Assembly (NCBI RefSeq): GCF_000424985.1
Contig: NZ_AUKX01000005.1
Span: forward strand, 98,501 to 162,500
DNA: 64,000 bases
Reading direction: 5' to 3'
From: Arenibacter latericius DSM 15913
Lineage (GTDB): Bacteria; Bacteroidota; Bacteroidia; Flavobacteriales; Flavobacteriaceae
Positions 47,158-55,879 of this stretch are shown in pieces. The notes beneath the pieces are model-generated. The model did no database searches. It was not told where the DNA came from and saw only the letters and a list, made by a program, of their open reading frames with translations. A program made the translations under genes and the position numbers. Each line of letters starts with the position of its first letter. The stretch's first letter is position 1.

Positions 47158-48723
47158 TTATTTTGCAACGTTTACTGCTCTTGTTTCCCTAATTACGGTA
47201 ACTTTAACCTGCCCTGGGTAGGTCATATCAGTCTGAATTTTCTGAGATATCTCAAATGAAAGCTCTGCTGCTCTATCGTCGTTAACTCTTTCGCTCTCCA
47301 CAATTACCCTAAGCTCTCTACCTGCTTGTATAGCATATGCTTTTTGGACACCTCCAAACCCAAAGGCAATTTCTTCTAAATCTTTTAAACGTTGGATATA
47401 GGAATCTAGCACCTGTCTCCTTGCACCAGGTCTTGCACCGCTAATAGCATCACATACCTGTACGATTGGCGCAATTAGGGATTTCATTTCAATTTCATCG
47501 TGGTGAGCCCCTATAGCATTACAGACATCGCTTTTCTCTCCAAATTTTTCAGCCCATTGCATTCCTAATATAGCATGTGGAGTTTCTACCTCTACCTCCG
47601 TATTAGGAACCTTTCCTATATCGTGTAAAAGTCCTGCACGCTTAGCCATCTTAGGGTTCACTCCTAGTTCAGCAGCCATAACACCACAAAGTTTAGCTAC
47701 CTCCCTAGAATGTTGTAAAAGATTCTGACCATAAGAAGACCTATATTTCATTCTTCCCACTGCTTTAATAAGCTCTGGGTGCAGCCCGTGAATTCCAAGA
47801 TCTATTACGGTTCGTTTACCAATTTCGACTATTTCTTCCTCTATCTGTTTTTCTGTCTTCTTTACAATTTCTTCTATACGAGCCGGATGTATTCTTCCAT
47901 CGGTTACCAATTTATGGAGCGATAACCTAGCCACTTCCCTTCTCACAGAATCGAAACAAGATAGAATAATAGCCTCTGGAGTGTCATCTACAATAATCTC
48001 TACTCCCGTTGCCGCTTCTAAGGCTCTAATATTACGACCTTCACGTCCTATAATTCTACCTTTAACATCGTCTGACTCTAGGTTGAATACAGATACGCAA
48101 TTTTCAACCGCCTCCTCTGTACCAATACGTTGAATAGTATTTATTACTATTTTCTTAGCCTCCTGCTGTGCAGTTAATTTTGCCTCTTCAATAGTATCCT
48201 GAATATAGGACATAGCATCAGATTTAGCAGTATCCTTAAGGGACTCTAACAATTGTGCTTTTGCTTCATCTGCAGAAAGTCCGGAAATTACTTCCAATTG
48301 CTGTACTTGACTCCTATGTAGTTTTTCTAATTCGGCTTGTTTTTTATCAAAGAATTCGCTTTTACTTTCAACTTCTTTTAACTTGAACTCAAGCTTCTCA
48401 TTCATTTTCTTGGTTTTGGCAAGTTCACCACTTACCAGCGACTCCTTATCTCTAGTCCGTTTTTCAGCCTCTGAAATTTTCTTATCCTTATTTATTATAA
48501 CCTTTTCATGTTCTGCCTTCAGTTCTAAAAACTTTTCTTTGGCCTGGAAGATTTTATCTTTTTTAATATTTTCACCTTCAATTTGAGCCTCCTTTACAAT
48601 GTTAGCTCCTTCATTTTTTGCATTGGAAATGATTTTAGACGCCTTGCCCTTTTCCATTGCCTTTGCAATGGCAAACCCAATCACCAGTCCAACCAAACCT
48701 GTTATTATTGCTATACTCTCCAT
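47158..48723 (-). CDS. rny: Ribonuclease Y
   Basis: RNase Y is a membrane-anchored endoribonuclease that initiates mRNA decay. Domains: N-terminal membrane helix ([20 protein letters not shown]), a long coiled coil (about residues 30-200), a KH domain with [17 protein letters not shown], and an HD domain with [12 protein letters not shown]. The frame is open 31 codons further upstream, but those codons read through the 3' part of the adjacent structured RNA; the ATG at 48723 giving MESIAII is the natural start and makes 521 residues. It lies downstream of zapA and the RNA. Confidence 0.96.
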   Translation of the reverse strand: MESIAIITGLVGLVIGFAIAKAMEKGKASKIISNAKNEGANIVKEAQIEGENIKKDKIFQAKEKFLELKAEHEKVIINKDKKISEAEKRTRDKESLVSGELAKTKKMNEKLEFKLKEVESKSEFFDKKQAELEKLHRSQVQQLEVISGLSADEAKAQLLESLKDTAKSDAMSYIQDTIEEAKLTAQQEAKKIVINTIQRIGTEEAVENCVSVFNLESDDVKGRIIGREGRNIRALEAATGVEIIVDDTPEAIILSCFDSVRREVARLSLHKLVTDGRIHPARIEEIVKKTEKQIEEEIVEIGKRTVIDLGIHGLHPELIKAVGRMKYRSSYGQNLLQHSREVAKLCGVMAAELGVNPKMAKRAGLLHDIGKVPNTEVEVETPHAILGMQWAEKFGEKSDVCNAIGAHHDEIEMKSLIAPIVQVCDAISGARPGARRQVLDSYIQRLKDLEEIAFGFGGVQKAYAIQAGRELRVIVESERVNDDRAAELSFEISQKIQTDMTYPGQVKVTVIRETRAVNVAK

Positions 48724-48742
48724 ATATGTATTAAAAATTAGT

Positions 48743-48914
48743 AAAAAAAAAGCCCACATTGATGGAAGATTTGTACAAACCCCTAAAAACAGGTTTAGGG
48801 CTAACAGACTGATCAAGGATCCTTATACTAGTAAGGCCTGCTTTTACAATCTAAACTCACCCTTTTCAAACAAATTAGTGTTGAGTTTGTCAAATATTAA
48901 TTACCAATGTGGGC
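48743..48914 (-). ncRNA. ssrS: Probable 6S RNA between zapA and rny
   Basis: On the minus strand a 10-base closing stem, GCCCACATTG (48914-48905) with CAATGTGGGC (48761-48752), is followed by nine T residues. Further in, ATTTGACAAAC pairs with GTTTGTACAAAT (one bulge). The middle is largely unpaired apart from CCTTA/TAAGG and CCCTAAA/TTTAGGG local hairpins. A long rod closed at the ends with a central bubble and about 165 bases is the 6S layout. Position directly after zapA matches the 6S locus of many bacteria. I have not compared it with the flavobacterial 6S covariance model. Confidence 0.75.
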
Positions 48915-48940
48915 AGTAACTATGTTTATTTTAAAGAACG

Positions 48941-49237
48941 TTATTTAATTCCTAGCTTAGAACCTATCAAATTGTCTAGAGCTTTCAGTCGCTCAGCAGC
49001 TTCTGTAACTCCTTCGTCTTGATCTATTCCTCTTTGCTCAATTTTAGAGGCAAATTGGAGTGCGCACATAGCTAACACATCCTGTTTATCTCTAACGGCA
49101 TAATTTTGCTCAAATTTTTTAGCTAACTGATCTATATTTTTAGCAGCTTTCCTAAGGCCTTCCTCCTGTGAAGGGTCAATAGTTAGGGGATATACCCTAT
49201 CTGCTATAGAAAGCTTTATTTTGAGCTTATCTGCCAT
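48941..49237 (-). CDS. zapA: Cell division protein ZapA
   Basis: ZapA bundles FtsZ protofilaments at the division site. The 98-residue protein has the family pattern: LKIKLSIADRVYPLTIDPSQ, then EEGLRKAAKNIDQLAKKFE, and a coiled-coil C-terminus. It follows the small coiled-coil gene by 14 bases, so the two are co-transcribed. The probable 6S RNA starts 26 bases after its stop. Confidence 0.9.
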   Translation of the reverse strand: MADKLKIKLSIADRVYPLTIDPSQEEGLRKAAKNIDQLAKKFEQNYAVRDKQDVLAMCALQFASKIEQRGIDQDEGVTEAAERLKALDNLIGSKLGIK

Positions 49238-49251
49238 ATTATTAATTTACA

Positions 49252-49542
49252 TTATTCAGAAAGCTGCACAATACAATGGTCTAACTCTCTTATTAATGTG
49301 TTTATTTTAAGCTTTGCTTCAGTCTTGTTTGTATCACTGCCCAGTATTGTACTTGCCAACTTCAGTGAATTGTATTTATCCTGCCACTCCTCTACCGAAG
49401 CTAATGCTACTTCGTGTTCATTTTTTAAAGCAGCCAATTCTCCTTCCAATTCAAGGTTTGAGTCTTGCAAAAGCGCTAACTGGTGCAACAACTTACTTAT
49501 TTTATTTTCTAAAGAATCTACAATTTCTACCAATTCACTCAT
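49252..49542 (-). CDS. Small coiled-coil protein upstream of zapA
   Basis: A 96-residue, almost entirely helical protein with heptad-like spacing (LENKISKLLHQLALLQDSNL, ELEGELAALKNEHEVALASV). It has no membrane helix. Length, coiled-coil nature and linkage to zapA suggest a ZapB-like division factor, but sequence alone does not prove it. The frame opens two codons earlier at 49548; MSELVEIV at 49542 is preferred. Confidence 0.8.
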   Translation of the reverse strand: MSELVEIVDSLENKISKLLHQLALLQDSNLELEGELAALKNEHEVALASVEEWQDKYNSLKLASTILGSDTNKTEAKLKINTLIRELDHCIVQLSE

Positions 49543-49566
49543 ATGCAAATATCAATGCATTTTACA

Positions 49567-49574
49567 CAAAGTTA
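49567..49574 (-). promoter_or_regulatory. TAnnTTTG -7 element upstream of the coiled-coil/zapA unit
   Basis: The minus strand reads TAACTTTG, 24 bases before the ATG at 49542. It would drive the coiled-coil gene, zapA and perhaps the 6S-like RNA. Confidence 0.58.
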
Positions 49575-49738
49575 ATATTCCTCGCTCTACTTAGCAATTC
49601 TTTTTTCACTTATTCTGAAAGTAATCTCCTCTCTACTTCTATAGCAGCTACCGATGCAACTCGTAACACATTTAAAACCACTACTTTTTTTATAATTTGA
49701 CCGGTATTAATTACTTTCGCCTCAATTTACAAATAATT

Positions 49739-51430
49739 ATGAGAGGAGCATTTTTAGGATTGTTTTTAATACTTACACTTACTGGCTATGGACAGGCTAA
49801 ATATCCAACAGATATCTATAGACCTCCCTTAGACATCCCAATAATTTTATCGGGTACTTTTGGTGAATTACGTTCTAATCATTTTCATGCCGGGATAGAT
49901 ATAAAAACGCAACAAAGAGAAGGAATTCCCGTTTATGCCATAGGTGACGGCAGGGTTACTAGAATAAAAGTATCACACTGGGGATATGGTAAAGCCTTGT
50001 ACATTGCACATCCTAATGGACATACTTCTGTTTACGCCCATCTCCAAAAGTTCTCTCCAGAAATTGAAGCCTATGTTAAAAAAGCGCAGTACCAAAAACA
50101 ATCTTATGAAATAGAGCTGTTTCCTAGTGCTTCAGAAATTCCGCTCAAAAAAGGAGATCTTATTGCCTACACTGGTAATACAGGAGGTTCTGCTGGTCCC
50201 CACCTGCATTTTGAAATAAGGAGCAGCGCATCTCAAATGCCTACAAACCCATTGTATTATGGAATAGAAGTTCGTGATGCCACTAGTCCAACTTTGCTTG
50301 CGGCCTATGCTTATCCTCTATCCGATAACGCACAGGTAAATCAAAGTCAGGAGAAAGTGAAACTAAAATATCACCGCCAGCCAGATGGCTCCTATCTCGC
50401 TGATAAAGTTTCTGCGGCCGGACTAATAGGGTTCGGAGTGAATACCTATGACCGGCAAGACCTGGCTGCCAACAAAAATGGGGCCTACTCTCTAACACAA
50501 AAAGTAAACGGAAAGGTTTATACAGAATATACTTTCGAAACCTTTTCATTTTCAGAAAGCAGGTACATAAACACCCTTATAGATTACCCTCATTATGCTA
50601 CTTACTATGAAAGAATTCAGAAATGCTATAAGGAACCTAGTAATTTGTTGGGTATATACAACACCTTGTATAACGATGGAAAAATAGACATTTCCGAAGG
50701 ACTGTCATATAACGTAGAAATACATATTAGTGACCTAGCAGGAAACACTACAAAATTGATTATCCCAGTAGAAGGAAAACGTCAAGAAATTATCATTCCT
50801 AAGAATGATGTAAAAACAGAAAACTATATTATTGCTAAAAAACCTAATACTTTTGATTTAGAGGGAGCCAAGGTATATTTTCCGGCAAATACTTTTTATG
50901 AGAATTTTTATATAGATCTTAAAAAAGGACAGGATACGGTTACCATCCACGACAGTAAAATCCCTGCACACAGGAATTTCACGATCACATTTGATGTCTC
51001 TAAATATTCTCATGAAGATAGAGATAAGATGTTTATAGCAAGATTGGATAAAAATATGACACCTAGCTTTACTTCAACTTATAAAAGGGGAACCACCTTT
51101 TCCACTAGAACACGTAATTTAGGCACCTATACGCTTACAAAAGACACAATAGCGCCTAGGATAGTGCCCAAAAATTTTAAAGACAAGCAATGGCTAACTA
51201 ATTACAACTACTTAAGCCTTAGAATCAGTGATGATTTAAGTGGTATAAATACGTATACGGCTACCCTTAATGGGGAGTGGATACTAATGGAATACGAGCC
51301 AAAAACCAATACTTTAACTTATAATTTTGATGATATTATTCTAGATAAAAAACAATGCGACCTAAAGGTTATAGTAACAGATAATGTTGGTAACAGCAGT
51401 ACGTTTACTAGTACCTTTTACAGGAATTAA
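49739..51430 (+). CDS. Secreted M23 family metallopeptidase
   Basis: A 563-residue exported peptidase, probably acting on peptidoglycan cross-links. After the signal peptide (FLGLFLILTLTGYGQA), the LytM/M23 domain shows NHFHAGIDIKTQQREGIPVY (first His and Asp ligands), SVYAHLQKFSPE and GSAGPHLHFEIRS, so all zinc ligands are present. The remaining ~350 residues are beta-rich, with an Ig-like C-terminal part containing SDDLSGINTYTATLNG. The ATG at 49739 is chosen because earlier codons would displace the signal peptide. Confidence 0.93.
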   Translation: MRGAFLGLFLILTLTGYGQAKYPTDIYRPPLDIPIILSGTFGELRSNHFHAGIDIKTQQREGIPVYAIGDGRVTRIKVSHWGYGKALYIAHPNGHTSVYAHLQKFSPEIEAYVKKAQYQKQSYEIELFPSASEIPLKKGDLIAYTGNTGGSAGPHLHFEIRSSASQMPTNPLYYGIEVRDATSPTLLAAYAYPLSDNAQVNQSQEKVKLKYHRQPDGSYLADKVSAAGLIGFGVNTYDRQDLAANKNGAYSLTQKVNGKVYTEYTFETFSFSESRYINTLIDYPHYATYYERIQKCYKEPSNLLGIYNTLYNDGKIDISEGLSYNVEIHISDLAGNTTKLIIPVEGKRQEIIIPKNDVKTENYIIAKKPNTFDLEGAKVYFPANTFYENFYIDLKKGQDTVTIHDSKIPAHRNFTITFDVSKYSHEDRDKMFIARLDKNMTPSFTSTYKRGTTFSTRTRNLGTYTLTKDTIAPRIVPKNFKDKQWLTNYNYLSLRISDDLSGINTYTATLNGEWILMEYEPKTNTLTYNFDDIILDKKQCDLKVIVTDNVGNSSTFTSTFYRN

Positions 51431-51526
51431 ACAATTATACCACATAAACTTTTTTATTACGATATGGATTAGGGCCAACCACCCTATATTAAGAAAATAT
51501 TAAAGCACAAGAATAGGAAATTGCCA

Positions 51527-51534
51527 TATTTTTG
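51527..51534 (+). promoter_or_regulatory. TAnnTTTG -7 element upstream of the CsgG-like gene
   Basis: TATTTTTG lies 118 bases before the ATG at 51653, predicting an unusually long 5' leader for this region. Confidence 0.5.
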
Positions 51535-51652
51535 CAATAATAGAAAGCCAATTTCCATAAACTATCCTTTATCCCATATCCGATAAAAGGGAATTCTATT
51601 TATGGCCTGCTTATTGGGAATCGTATTAAAAACTATAAATCATTGGTATCGA

Positions 51653-52306
51653 ATGAAAATTAAACTTCTATTCTTTTTTGCTTTATTATGCTTTAGCCTA
51701 AATGCTCAGAAAAACATATATGAAAGCGCTAAATTTGACGAATTGAGTCAAAAACACGAGACTTTGGCAATAATACCCTTTGTCACCAACTTGCAACTTA
51801 AGGACGATATCTCGGAAGCAGAATTAAAAAGGTTGGAGGAGAAAGAAGCATATGAAGTACAAAATGCTTTGGAGACCTATTTTTCCAAAAGAAAGAAAAA
51901 AAAGAAGTTCTCGGTAGATTTCCAAAATACAGAGAATACCAATGCGCTGTTAAAGCAAAACAATATCACCTATGAAAATATAGACATCTATACTGTTAAG
52001 CAGCTATGTGAAATTTTGGAAGTAGACGGACTTATTAGCGGCAGTTTAGATCTTAACGTACTGCTTTCTAAAGGTGTATCTACCTCATTTAGAATAATGG
52101 ACTATATTGATGGACAAGCTGATTATGGTAGAATTGGGGTTAAAATAAGTGATGGAGCAACTGGCAAGTTACTATGGAAGTATGAAAAACAAATCAACAA
52201 AAGGTCTGGTAAAAATACAACAGACCTTATTGATATGATGATGAAAATGGCGTCTAAGAAATTCCCTTATAACCGTGAACGTCCAAGAGATAGAAAAAAG
52301 GACTAA
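51653..52306 (+). CDS. Exported protein of unknown function, CsgG/TolB-N-like pattern
   Basis: A 217-residue protein with a signal peptide (IKLLFFFALLCFSLNAQ). The pattern ETLAIIPFVTNLQ, VDGLISGSLDLNV and GVKISDGATGKLLWKYEK resembles the nucleotide-binding-like fold of CsgG and TolB N-terminal proteins, in which a resolved small molecule or protein is unknown. The C-terminus is very basic. The ATG at 51653 fits the signal peptide. The stop overlaps the convergent cysteine desulfurase gene by four bases. Confidence 0.72.
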   Translation: MKIKLLFFFALLCFSLNAQKNIYESAKFDELSQKHETLAIIPFVTNLQLKDDISEAELKRLEEKEAYEVQNALETYFSKRKKKKKFSVDFQNTENTNALLKQNNITYENIDIYTVKQLCEILEVDGLISGSLDLNVLLSKGVSTSFRIMDYIDGQADYGRIGVKISDGATGKLLWKYEKQINKRSGKNTTDLIDMMMKMASKKFPYNRERPRDRKKD

Positions 52307-53451
52307 TCCTTATTATAATCTCGCAAAACTTGAATTACATAATCCAATTCGTCCTTCGTATTGAATTTCGAAAATGAAAACCTTATGGAGGGCTTATTTT
52401 TATCTTCTTCAGATAGAATCTCCGATAGAACATGAGAACCTTGGTTACTCCCAGATTGACATGCACTTCCCGCAGAGCAGGCAATTCCTTTCAAATCTAG
52501 ATGAAATAATAGCATCATTGCCTTTTCTGGATGAAATGGCAAACAAGCATTTACCAAGGTATAGGTGCTTTTCTCCATATTTCCAGACTCTCCATTAAAT
52601 TTAACTTCTGGAATAGCCTCCTGTAGTTTCTCTAAAAAATACCGTTTAAGACCTGCTACATATTTGGATTCCGTCTCTAAATTACTGTAAGCCAAACTAA
52701 ATGCCTCTTCCAAGCCTATAATATTGTGGAATGGCTCTGTTCCCGCCCTAAATCCACGTTCTTGAGACCCTCCCAAAATCAATGGTTTTAGACCCGTATT
52801 TCTTTTTATATATGCAAAACCAATTCCCTTAGGACCGTGAAATTTATGTGCTGCTGCCGTAAGAAAATGCAGAGAAGTCTTTTGTAAATCCCAAGAGAAG
52901 TGTCCAATAGATTGTACGGTATCCGAGTGAAATAAAGCGTTATATTCTTTACACAGCTCAGCCACAGAGTCTATATCTAACAAGTTTCCAATCTCATTAT
53001 TCACATGCATTAAACTGACTAGTTTCTTATGGTCATCAATTTGCAACAAAGATTCCAAATGAGCTAAATCTGGATTTCCATTTTGGTCTAAATCTACATA
53101 TTGAAGCTCAATCCCATACTCTTTCTCCAACTCACAAACGGTATGCAAAACCGCATGATGCTCAATACGTGAGGTTATTAAGGTTTTAACACCCAGATCC
53201 CTCACTGCACAGCGAAGAATCATATTATCTGCCTCAGTTCCTCCAGAAGTAAAAACAATTTCGGAAGGGTGGGCGTTTAATTGCTTTGCAATGGTTTTTC
53301 TCGCCTTTTCTATCCCTGTTTTTGCTGATCTTCCAAAACTATGACTAGAAGAAGGGTTGCCATAACAGTTAGACAAGGCCTCTTGCATTCTAGTAACAAC
53401 CTCTGGTCTCACCTGAGTAGTAGCGGCGCTATCTAAATATACCTTTCTCAT
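52303..53451 (-). CDS. Cysteine desulfurase (NifS/IscS family)
   Basis: This PLP enzyme removes sulfur from cysteine for Fe-S cluster or thio-cofactor synthesis. Visible are YLDSAATTQVRPEV, FTSGGTEADNMIL, the PLP Lys in LTAAAHKFHGPKGIGF, GSQERGFRAGTEP and the persulfide loop ACSAGSACQSGSNQGSHVL. The mobile Cys loop is of the IscS/NifS class-I type. The start at 53451 (MRKVYLDS) is chosen over a frame opening three codons earlier. It is not linked to other Fe-S genes here, so the partner is uncertain. Confidence 0.94.
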   Translation of the reverse strand: MRKVYLDSAATTQVRPEVVTRMQEALSNCYGNPSSSHSFGRSAKTGIEKARKTIAKQLNAHPSEIVFTSGGTEADNMILRCAVRDLGVKTLITSRIEHHAVLHTVCELEKEYGIELQYVDLDQNGNPDLAHLESLLQIDDHKKLVSLMHVNNEIGNLLDIDSVAELCKEYNALFHSDTVQSIGHFSWDLQKTSLHFLTAAAHKFHGPKGIGFAYIKRNTGLKPLILGGSQERGFRAGTEPFHNIIGLEEAFSLAYSNLETESKYVAGLKRYFLEKLQEAIPEVKFNGESGNMEKSTYTLVNACLPFHPEKAMMLLFHLDLKGIACSAGSACQSGSNQGSHVLSEILSEEDKNKPSIRFSFSKFNTKDELDYVIQVLRDYNKD

Positions 53452-53498
53452 TGAAAACATTATTTTATTAAACCTTGCTTAACCTAAATTAGGCCTGG

Positions 53499-53506
53499 CA
53501 AAAATA
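53499..53506 (-). promoter_or_regulatory. TAnnTTTG -7 element upstream of the cysteine desulfurase
   Basis: The minus strand reads TATTTTTG, 47 bases before the ATG at 53451. Confidence 0.55.
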
Positions 53507-53572
53507 CTTGAAATAAAGTTAATTTCCTGTGAAATACCAGGAAAGCTATAGGTTTATAACTTAATTTTCTAT

Positions 53573-53580
53573 TAAATTTG
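53573..53580 (+). promoter_or_regulatory. TAnnTTTG -7 element abutting a lipoprotein gene start
   Basis: TAAATTTG ends four bases before the ATG at 53585, again predicting a leaderless transcript. Confidence 0.6.
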
Positions 53581-53584
53581 AGGC

Positions 53585-54094
53585 ATGAGAAATATTCTAT
53601 TATTTGTTTTTTTGATAAGCCTTTATTCCTGTGATGATGGGGATCTACAAATTGAAACAATAAATTTTGATGACAGTCAGATCCAATACTGCGGAAGCTC
53701 CCCAACTACAGAAAGCACTGTGTTTTTCAAAATAGTGAACAATGAAGCCTTGATCTTAACCTTAAAAAGTGGCATCTTAAAAAACGAGGTGTCCGAAGGA
53801 GAGGTACAATATCCTATATCTGGGGATACCAAGGTTACGTATCGAATTTTTTCCGACAAGTTGAGTAAGAATTATTTTTGCGATGCTGTTCCACCTATTA
53901 CTCCTACTGTAATTGAAGAAATTGAGGCCCTTAGTGGATTTGTCTTAATTACAACCACGGCTAAAGTAGAAGGTGAAACCACTACCTATGAGCATACTAT
54001 AAAATTAAGTGAGATATCTTTAGTGAATAAAACCAACGATCAGCGTATTACAGACCTAAGAATCAATGATTTTGGTACAATCACCACTAAATAA
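53585..54094 (+). CDS. Predicted lipoprotein of unknown function
   Basis: A 169-residue protein with a lipoprotein signal (LLFVFLISLYSC, Cys 16) and an acidic sequence after it. The mature part is beta-strand-rich (STVFFKIVNNEALILTLKSG) with two or three further cysteines (IQYCGSS, YFCDAV). No family was recognised. It is a single gene divergent from the cysteine desulfurase and is likely anchored in the outer or inner membrane. Confidence 0.8.
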   Translation: MRNILLFVFLISLYSCDDGDLQIETINFDDSQIQYCGSSPTTESTVFFKIVNNEALILTLKSGILKNEVSEGEVQYPISGDTKVTYRIFSDKLSKNYFCDAVPPITPTVIEEIEALSGFVLITTTAKVEGETTTYEHTIKLSEISLVNKTNDQRITDLRINDFGTITTK

Positions 54095-54118
54095 ATTAAA
54101 CTTAAGGCTTTACCTTTT

Positions 54119-54664
54119 TTATTTATTCTGTAAAAAGTAGACTTCAGTAGCTCCTGAACCATACTTTTGGTAATCGGCATCATAAAATTTTACATTCTCG
54201 TATCTCCTAAACAAAAAGTAGAGCTCCTCTTTTAGCACTCCTTCTCCCACACCATGAATAAAAACTACTTTTTGAATACGTTTTCGGATAGCAAATTCCA
54301 TTTGCCTCTTTGCCGTATCCATCTGAAGGTTTAATATTTCAAAATTGGACATCCCTTTGGACGCCCTTGTTAATTTCTCTATATGTAAATCTACCTCCAT
54401 TTTGGGAGCATTACGCTCTTTGGGTTTAGCCACAGGCCTATAGCGTCTTTTAGGAATTTCCTTTTCCGCTTTTATTTGAGCAACCTCATAATTAGAAACT
54501 GCAATCTCACCATCTTCTGGTGAAGGCATTAGTTCCTCAGTAACAAATTTTAATAAAAAGCCCTCAGTACTTTCTACGGTAATTTCTTTACCCTGAATCC
54601 CTACTATTTCACCTCTAACTATATCGTCAATAGCTTCAACTTTATCGCCTACTTTAAATTTCAT
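54119..54664 (-). CDS. Smr-domain protein (DUF2027/MutS2-like)
   Basis: A 181-residue protein. The N-terminus is a small beta-barrel-like domain (KVGDKVEAIDDIVRGEIVGI), and the C-terminal Smr domain has EVDLHIEKL and the HGxGxG-type loop FIHGVGEGVLKEEL. Smr domains act as nicking endonucleases or RNases in MutS2 and related proteins; here the domain is free-standing. The start MKFKVGDKV at 54664 is preferred over an upstream Met within a basic stretch that belongs to the overlapping gene. It overlaps the preceding gene end by 11 bases. Confidence 0.88.
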   Translation of the reverse strand: MKFKVGDKVEAIDDIVRGEIVGIQGKEITVESTEGFLLKFVTEELMPSPEDGEIAVSNYEVAQIKAEKEIPKRRYRPVAKPKERNAPKMEVDLHIEKLTRASKGMSNFEILNLQMDTAKRQMEFAIRKRIQKVVFIHGVGEGVLKEELYFLFRRYENVKFYDADYQKYGSGATEVYFLQNK

Positions 54665-54860
54665 CTTCCTCTTCTTTAATCTGCTCTCTTTCATCTAATT
54701 GGTTGCTGCTCCATAATTGAGTAGTCTTATAAAGCCCAAACATCATCAACACAAAACCAACCATTAGAGCAAGCTCTTCTTCAATAAATCGATTTCCAAA
54801 TCCAGCAATTAGGCCTCCAATTGCGATCAGGATTAAATAAAAAGTTCGTTTCGTTTTCAT
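54654..54860 (-). CDS. Small two-helix membrane protein
   Basis: A 68-residue protein with two hydrophobic helices (FYLILIAIGGLIAGFGNRFI, LALMVGFVLMMFGLYKTTQL) and an acidic tail. The frame starts 11 codons earlier, but the TAnnTTTG element lies within that extension and MKTKRTFY has the normal form of a membrane protein start. It overlaps the Smr gene, so the two are co-expressed. Function unknown. Confidence 0.75.
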   Translation of the reverse strand: MKTKRTFYLILIAIGGLIAGFGNRFIEEELALMVGFVLMMFGLYKTTQLWSSNQLDEREQIKEEEDEI

Positions 54861-54864
54861 TGCC

Positions 54865-54872
54865 CAAAAATA
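54865..54872 (-). promoter_or_regulatory. TAnnTTTG -7 element abutting a small membrane protein start
   Basis: The minus strand reads TATTTTTG and ends four bases before the ATG at 54860. It fixes that start and predicts a leaderless mRNA. Confidence 0.65.
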
Positions 54873-54922
54873 ATAGTAATTTCCCGTAAACAATTATATT
54901 AGCACTTTAAAATAGGGATAAA

Positions 54923-55222
54923 ATGTTCTTGGTACAGCTAGAAAACTATATGCTGCCTTGTCTTAACAAGGAGATTTTTGGTATCGATTGTCCCGGTTGT
55001 GGTATTCAACGTGCCATTGCTTTTTTTCTTGATGGAGAATTTATTTCAGCATTTAAAATGTTCCCCGCTATTTACACTATTATGCTATTGATTGCGTTTT
55101 TAGGATTTAGCTTTTTCTTTGAAATAAAAAATAGCTTCAAAATAAAATTATACTTGTTATACCTAAATGCAGGTATTATTATCATCAGTTATATATTAAA
55201 AATGCTTAAAGTAATCTATTAA
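54923..55222 (+). CDS. DUF2752 membrane protein, copy 1
   Basis: A 99-residue protein with the DUF2752 signature DCPGCGIQRAIAFFLDGEF (Cys 23 and Cys 26, Arg 30) and two membrane helices after it. The CPxCGxxR motif could bind a metal or act as a redox pair, but nothing is established. It is the first of four small membrane genes with short gaps (9, 29 and 1 bases). No TAnnTTTG element was found upstream. Confidence 0.88.
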   Translation: MFLVQLENYMLPCLNKEIFGIDCPGCGIQRAIAFFLDGEFISAFKMFPAIYTIMLLIAFLGFSFFFEIKNSFKIKLYLLYLNAGIIIISYILKMLKVIY

Positions 55223-55231
55223 AATCAAACT

Positions 55232-55570
55232 ATGGAACAACAAAAACTACCCAACGCAACGCTAATTTTAGTTTTCGGAATCATCTCAATAGTAACTTGT
55301 TGTTGCTATGGTGTAATTGGATTAATTTTCGGAATTATAGGTTTAATACTAGCAAATAAAGCAACGAAACTTTATGCTCTAAGCCCAGAGCTATATGAGG
55401 GGTATAATAATGTAAAATTAGGAAAAACACTATCTATAATCGGGATTGTGTTAAATATTTTGGTGGTTATATTTTTCATATGGATTATTTCAATTATCGG
55501 TTGGGATGCCTTACAAAACGAGGAGCTCATGAGAGAACGAATGGAAGACTATCTTGGAAATATGGAGTAA
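55232..55570 (+). CDS. CCC-motif small membrane protein
   Basis: A 112-residue protein with two or three hydrophobic helices. Three consecutive cysteines at about residues 23-25 (SIVTCCCYGVIGLIFGIIGL) end the first helix, followed by ANKATKLYALSPELYEGYNN and a second membrane helix. The Cys cluster at the membrane boundary is the hallmark of this small Bacteroidota family. It is related in layout to the CD225-type protein that follows. Function unknown. Confidence 0.85.
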   Translation: MEQQKLPNATLILVFGIISIVTCCCYGVIGLIFGIIGLILANKATKLYALSPELYEGYNNVKLGKTLSIIGIVLNILVVIFFIWIISIIGWDALQNEELMRERMEDYLGNME

Positions 55571-55599
55571 TACCTTAATAAAGAACCAACACCCAACCT

Positions 55600-55878
55600 A
55601 TGGAAAACGATTATAGACCAAAACCTAGTAACTATTTAATCCTAGCGATATTCAGTACAGTTTTCTGTTGTATAATTCCAGGAATAGTCAGCATAATTTA
55701 TGCTGCCAAAGTAAATGAAGCCTATGCCTTAGGGAATTATGATGCTGCAGAACGTGCATCTAAAAATGCAAAAACATGGGCCTTGGTCAGTATAGGGTTG
55801 GTAGCAACTATATTTATTATTTGTTTTGCTGTTTTTGGGTTCGCTGCTATTGCTAGCTTTCTAAGCAACAGCTATTAA
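55600..55878 (+). CDS. CD225/dispanin family membrane protein
   Basis: A 92-residue protein with the CD225 pattern: a first hydrophobic segment ending VFCCIIPGIVSIIYAAKVNE, the loop YALGNYDAAERASKNAKTWA, and a second membrane helix. CD225 is the domain of eukaryotic IFITM antiviral proteins, in which the paired Cys is palmitoylated. Bacterial members are widespread and uncharacterised. It lies within the four-gene cluster, one base before the next gene. Confidence 0.88.
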   Translation: MENDYRPKPSNYLILAIFSTVFCCIIPGIVSIIYAAKVNEAYALGNYDAAERASKNAKTWALVSIGLVATIFIICFAVFGFAAIASFLSNSY

Positions 55879-55879
55879 T

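Noticed and set aside
49314..49700. 128-codon plus-strand frame opposite the coiled-coil gene
   Set aside because: It is antisense to a better-supported gene with its own promoter, lacks any known domain, and is compositionally a shadow.
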